Assembly (NCBI GenBank): GCA_951812925.1
Contig: OX638371.1
Location: 310,001-374,000 of the forward strand
DNA length: 64,000 nucleotides
Source of the DNA: Calliopum simillimum
Lineage: Eukaryota; Arthropoda; Insecta; Diptera; Lauxaniidae
Direction: 5' to 3'
Shown here: in pieces, positions 63,915 through 64,000 of the stretch
How the letters are laid out: every line of letters begins with the position of its first letter
How positions within the stretch are numbered: position 1 is the first letter of the stretch
Translations under genes and position numbers: made by a program
Notes under the pieces: generated by a model
Told to the model about the DNA's origin: nothing
What the model saw: only the letters and a program-made list of their open reading frames with translations
Databases searched by the model: none

Positions 63915-64000
63915 CCCTACACCCAGGGTATATTCACTTTGTCCTCCCGTTTGTAACGCAGAGAAGGAGGCGTGGCAGATATGGAAAAGTATATATATTC
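63915..64000. repeat. Dispersed fly repeat, third copy, cut by window end
   Basis: Ends with CGCAGAGAAGGAGGCGTGGC and AAAAGTATATATATTC as at 405-455 and 39095-39140. Confidence 0.6.

Noticed and set aside
1..64000. CRISPR arrays, operons, Shine-Dalgarno sites
   Set aside because: Direct repeats are transposon-derived, genes are split by GT-AG introns and the genome is animal.

Overview
The window is AT-rich nuclear DNA from an insect, most likely a higher fly (Brachycera). The evidence is a split homologue of Drosophila dyschronic (dysc), fly-type short introns of 57-71 bp, TATG microsatellites, and several copies of a dispersed fly repeat (near 380-560, 39095-39240 and 63915-64000). Mariner, hAT, jockey-like and Penelope-like remnants also fit a dipteran with an expanded genome, possibly a tephritid or muscid. 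The species cannot be fixed from sequence alone. No bacterial features, rRNA, tRNA or CRISPR arrays were seen.

Three protein-coding genes are supported. (1) A minus-strand first coding exon of a Luc7-like U1 snRNP splicing factor lies at 7158-7218. Its remaining exons are expected left of the window. (2) dysc (whirlin/DFNB31-like PDZ scaffold) runs on the plus strand from 13256 to 48177. I reconstruct 16 coding exons, all phase-compatible, for about 955 residues: a Ser/Gly-rich N-terminus, PDZ1, PDZ2, a harmonin-N-like helical domain, a low-complexity linker and PDZ3. The frame stays open for 74 more codons after the TAA. (3) A TTC36-like tetratricopeptide protein of 188 residues occupies three exons at 54083-54769.

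Region by region: 1-7100 holds foldback repeats and Penelope-like debris, probably inside Luc7 intron 1. 7200-13200 holds the Luc7 promoter side, a solo LTR and several palindromic MITE-like repeats. 13256-48177 is dysc, whose large introns (5.4, 3.6, 3.8, 6.0 and 10.8 kb) are packed with kilobase inverted repeats, many of them nested. 48178-54082 is the dysc 3' region plus one foldback with a TTAA element inside it. 54083-54769 is TTC36. 54770-64000 is mostly repeats (a mariner inside a foldback, a TIR element near 59.4-61.0 kb) followed by unique DNA with no recognised gene.

The dominant theme is palindromy. More than fifteen foldback elements of 0.1-2 kb occur, and most lie inside dysc introns on the transcribed strand, so the dysc pre-mRNA should contain a series of long hairpins. 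The best leads are the post-stop reading frame of dysc, two stop-free in-frame mini-introns in dysc, a candidate alternative terminal exon at 37291-37464, a hammerhead-like motif next to a Penelope-type reverse transcriptase relic, and a datable set of nested insertions with intact target-site duplications (TA, TTAA, 8 bp, 9 bp). All calls were made by eye, and repeat-family names rest on motif recognition rather than database matches.
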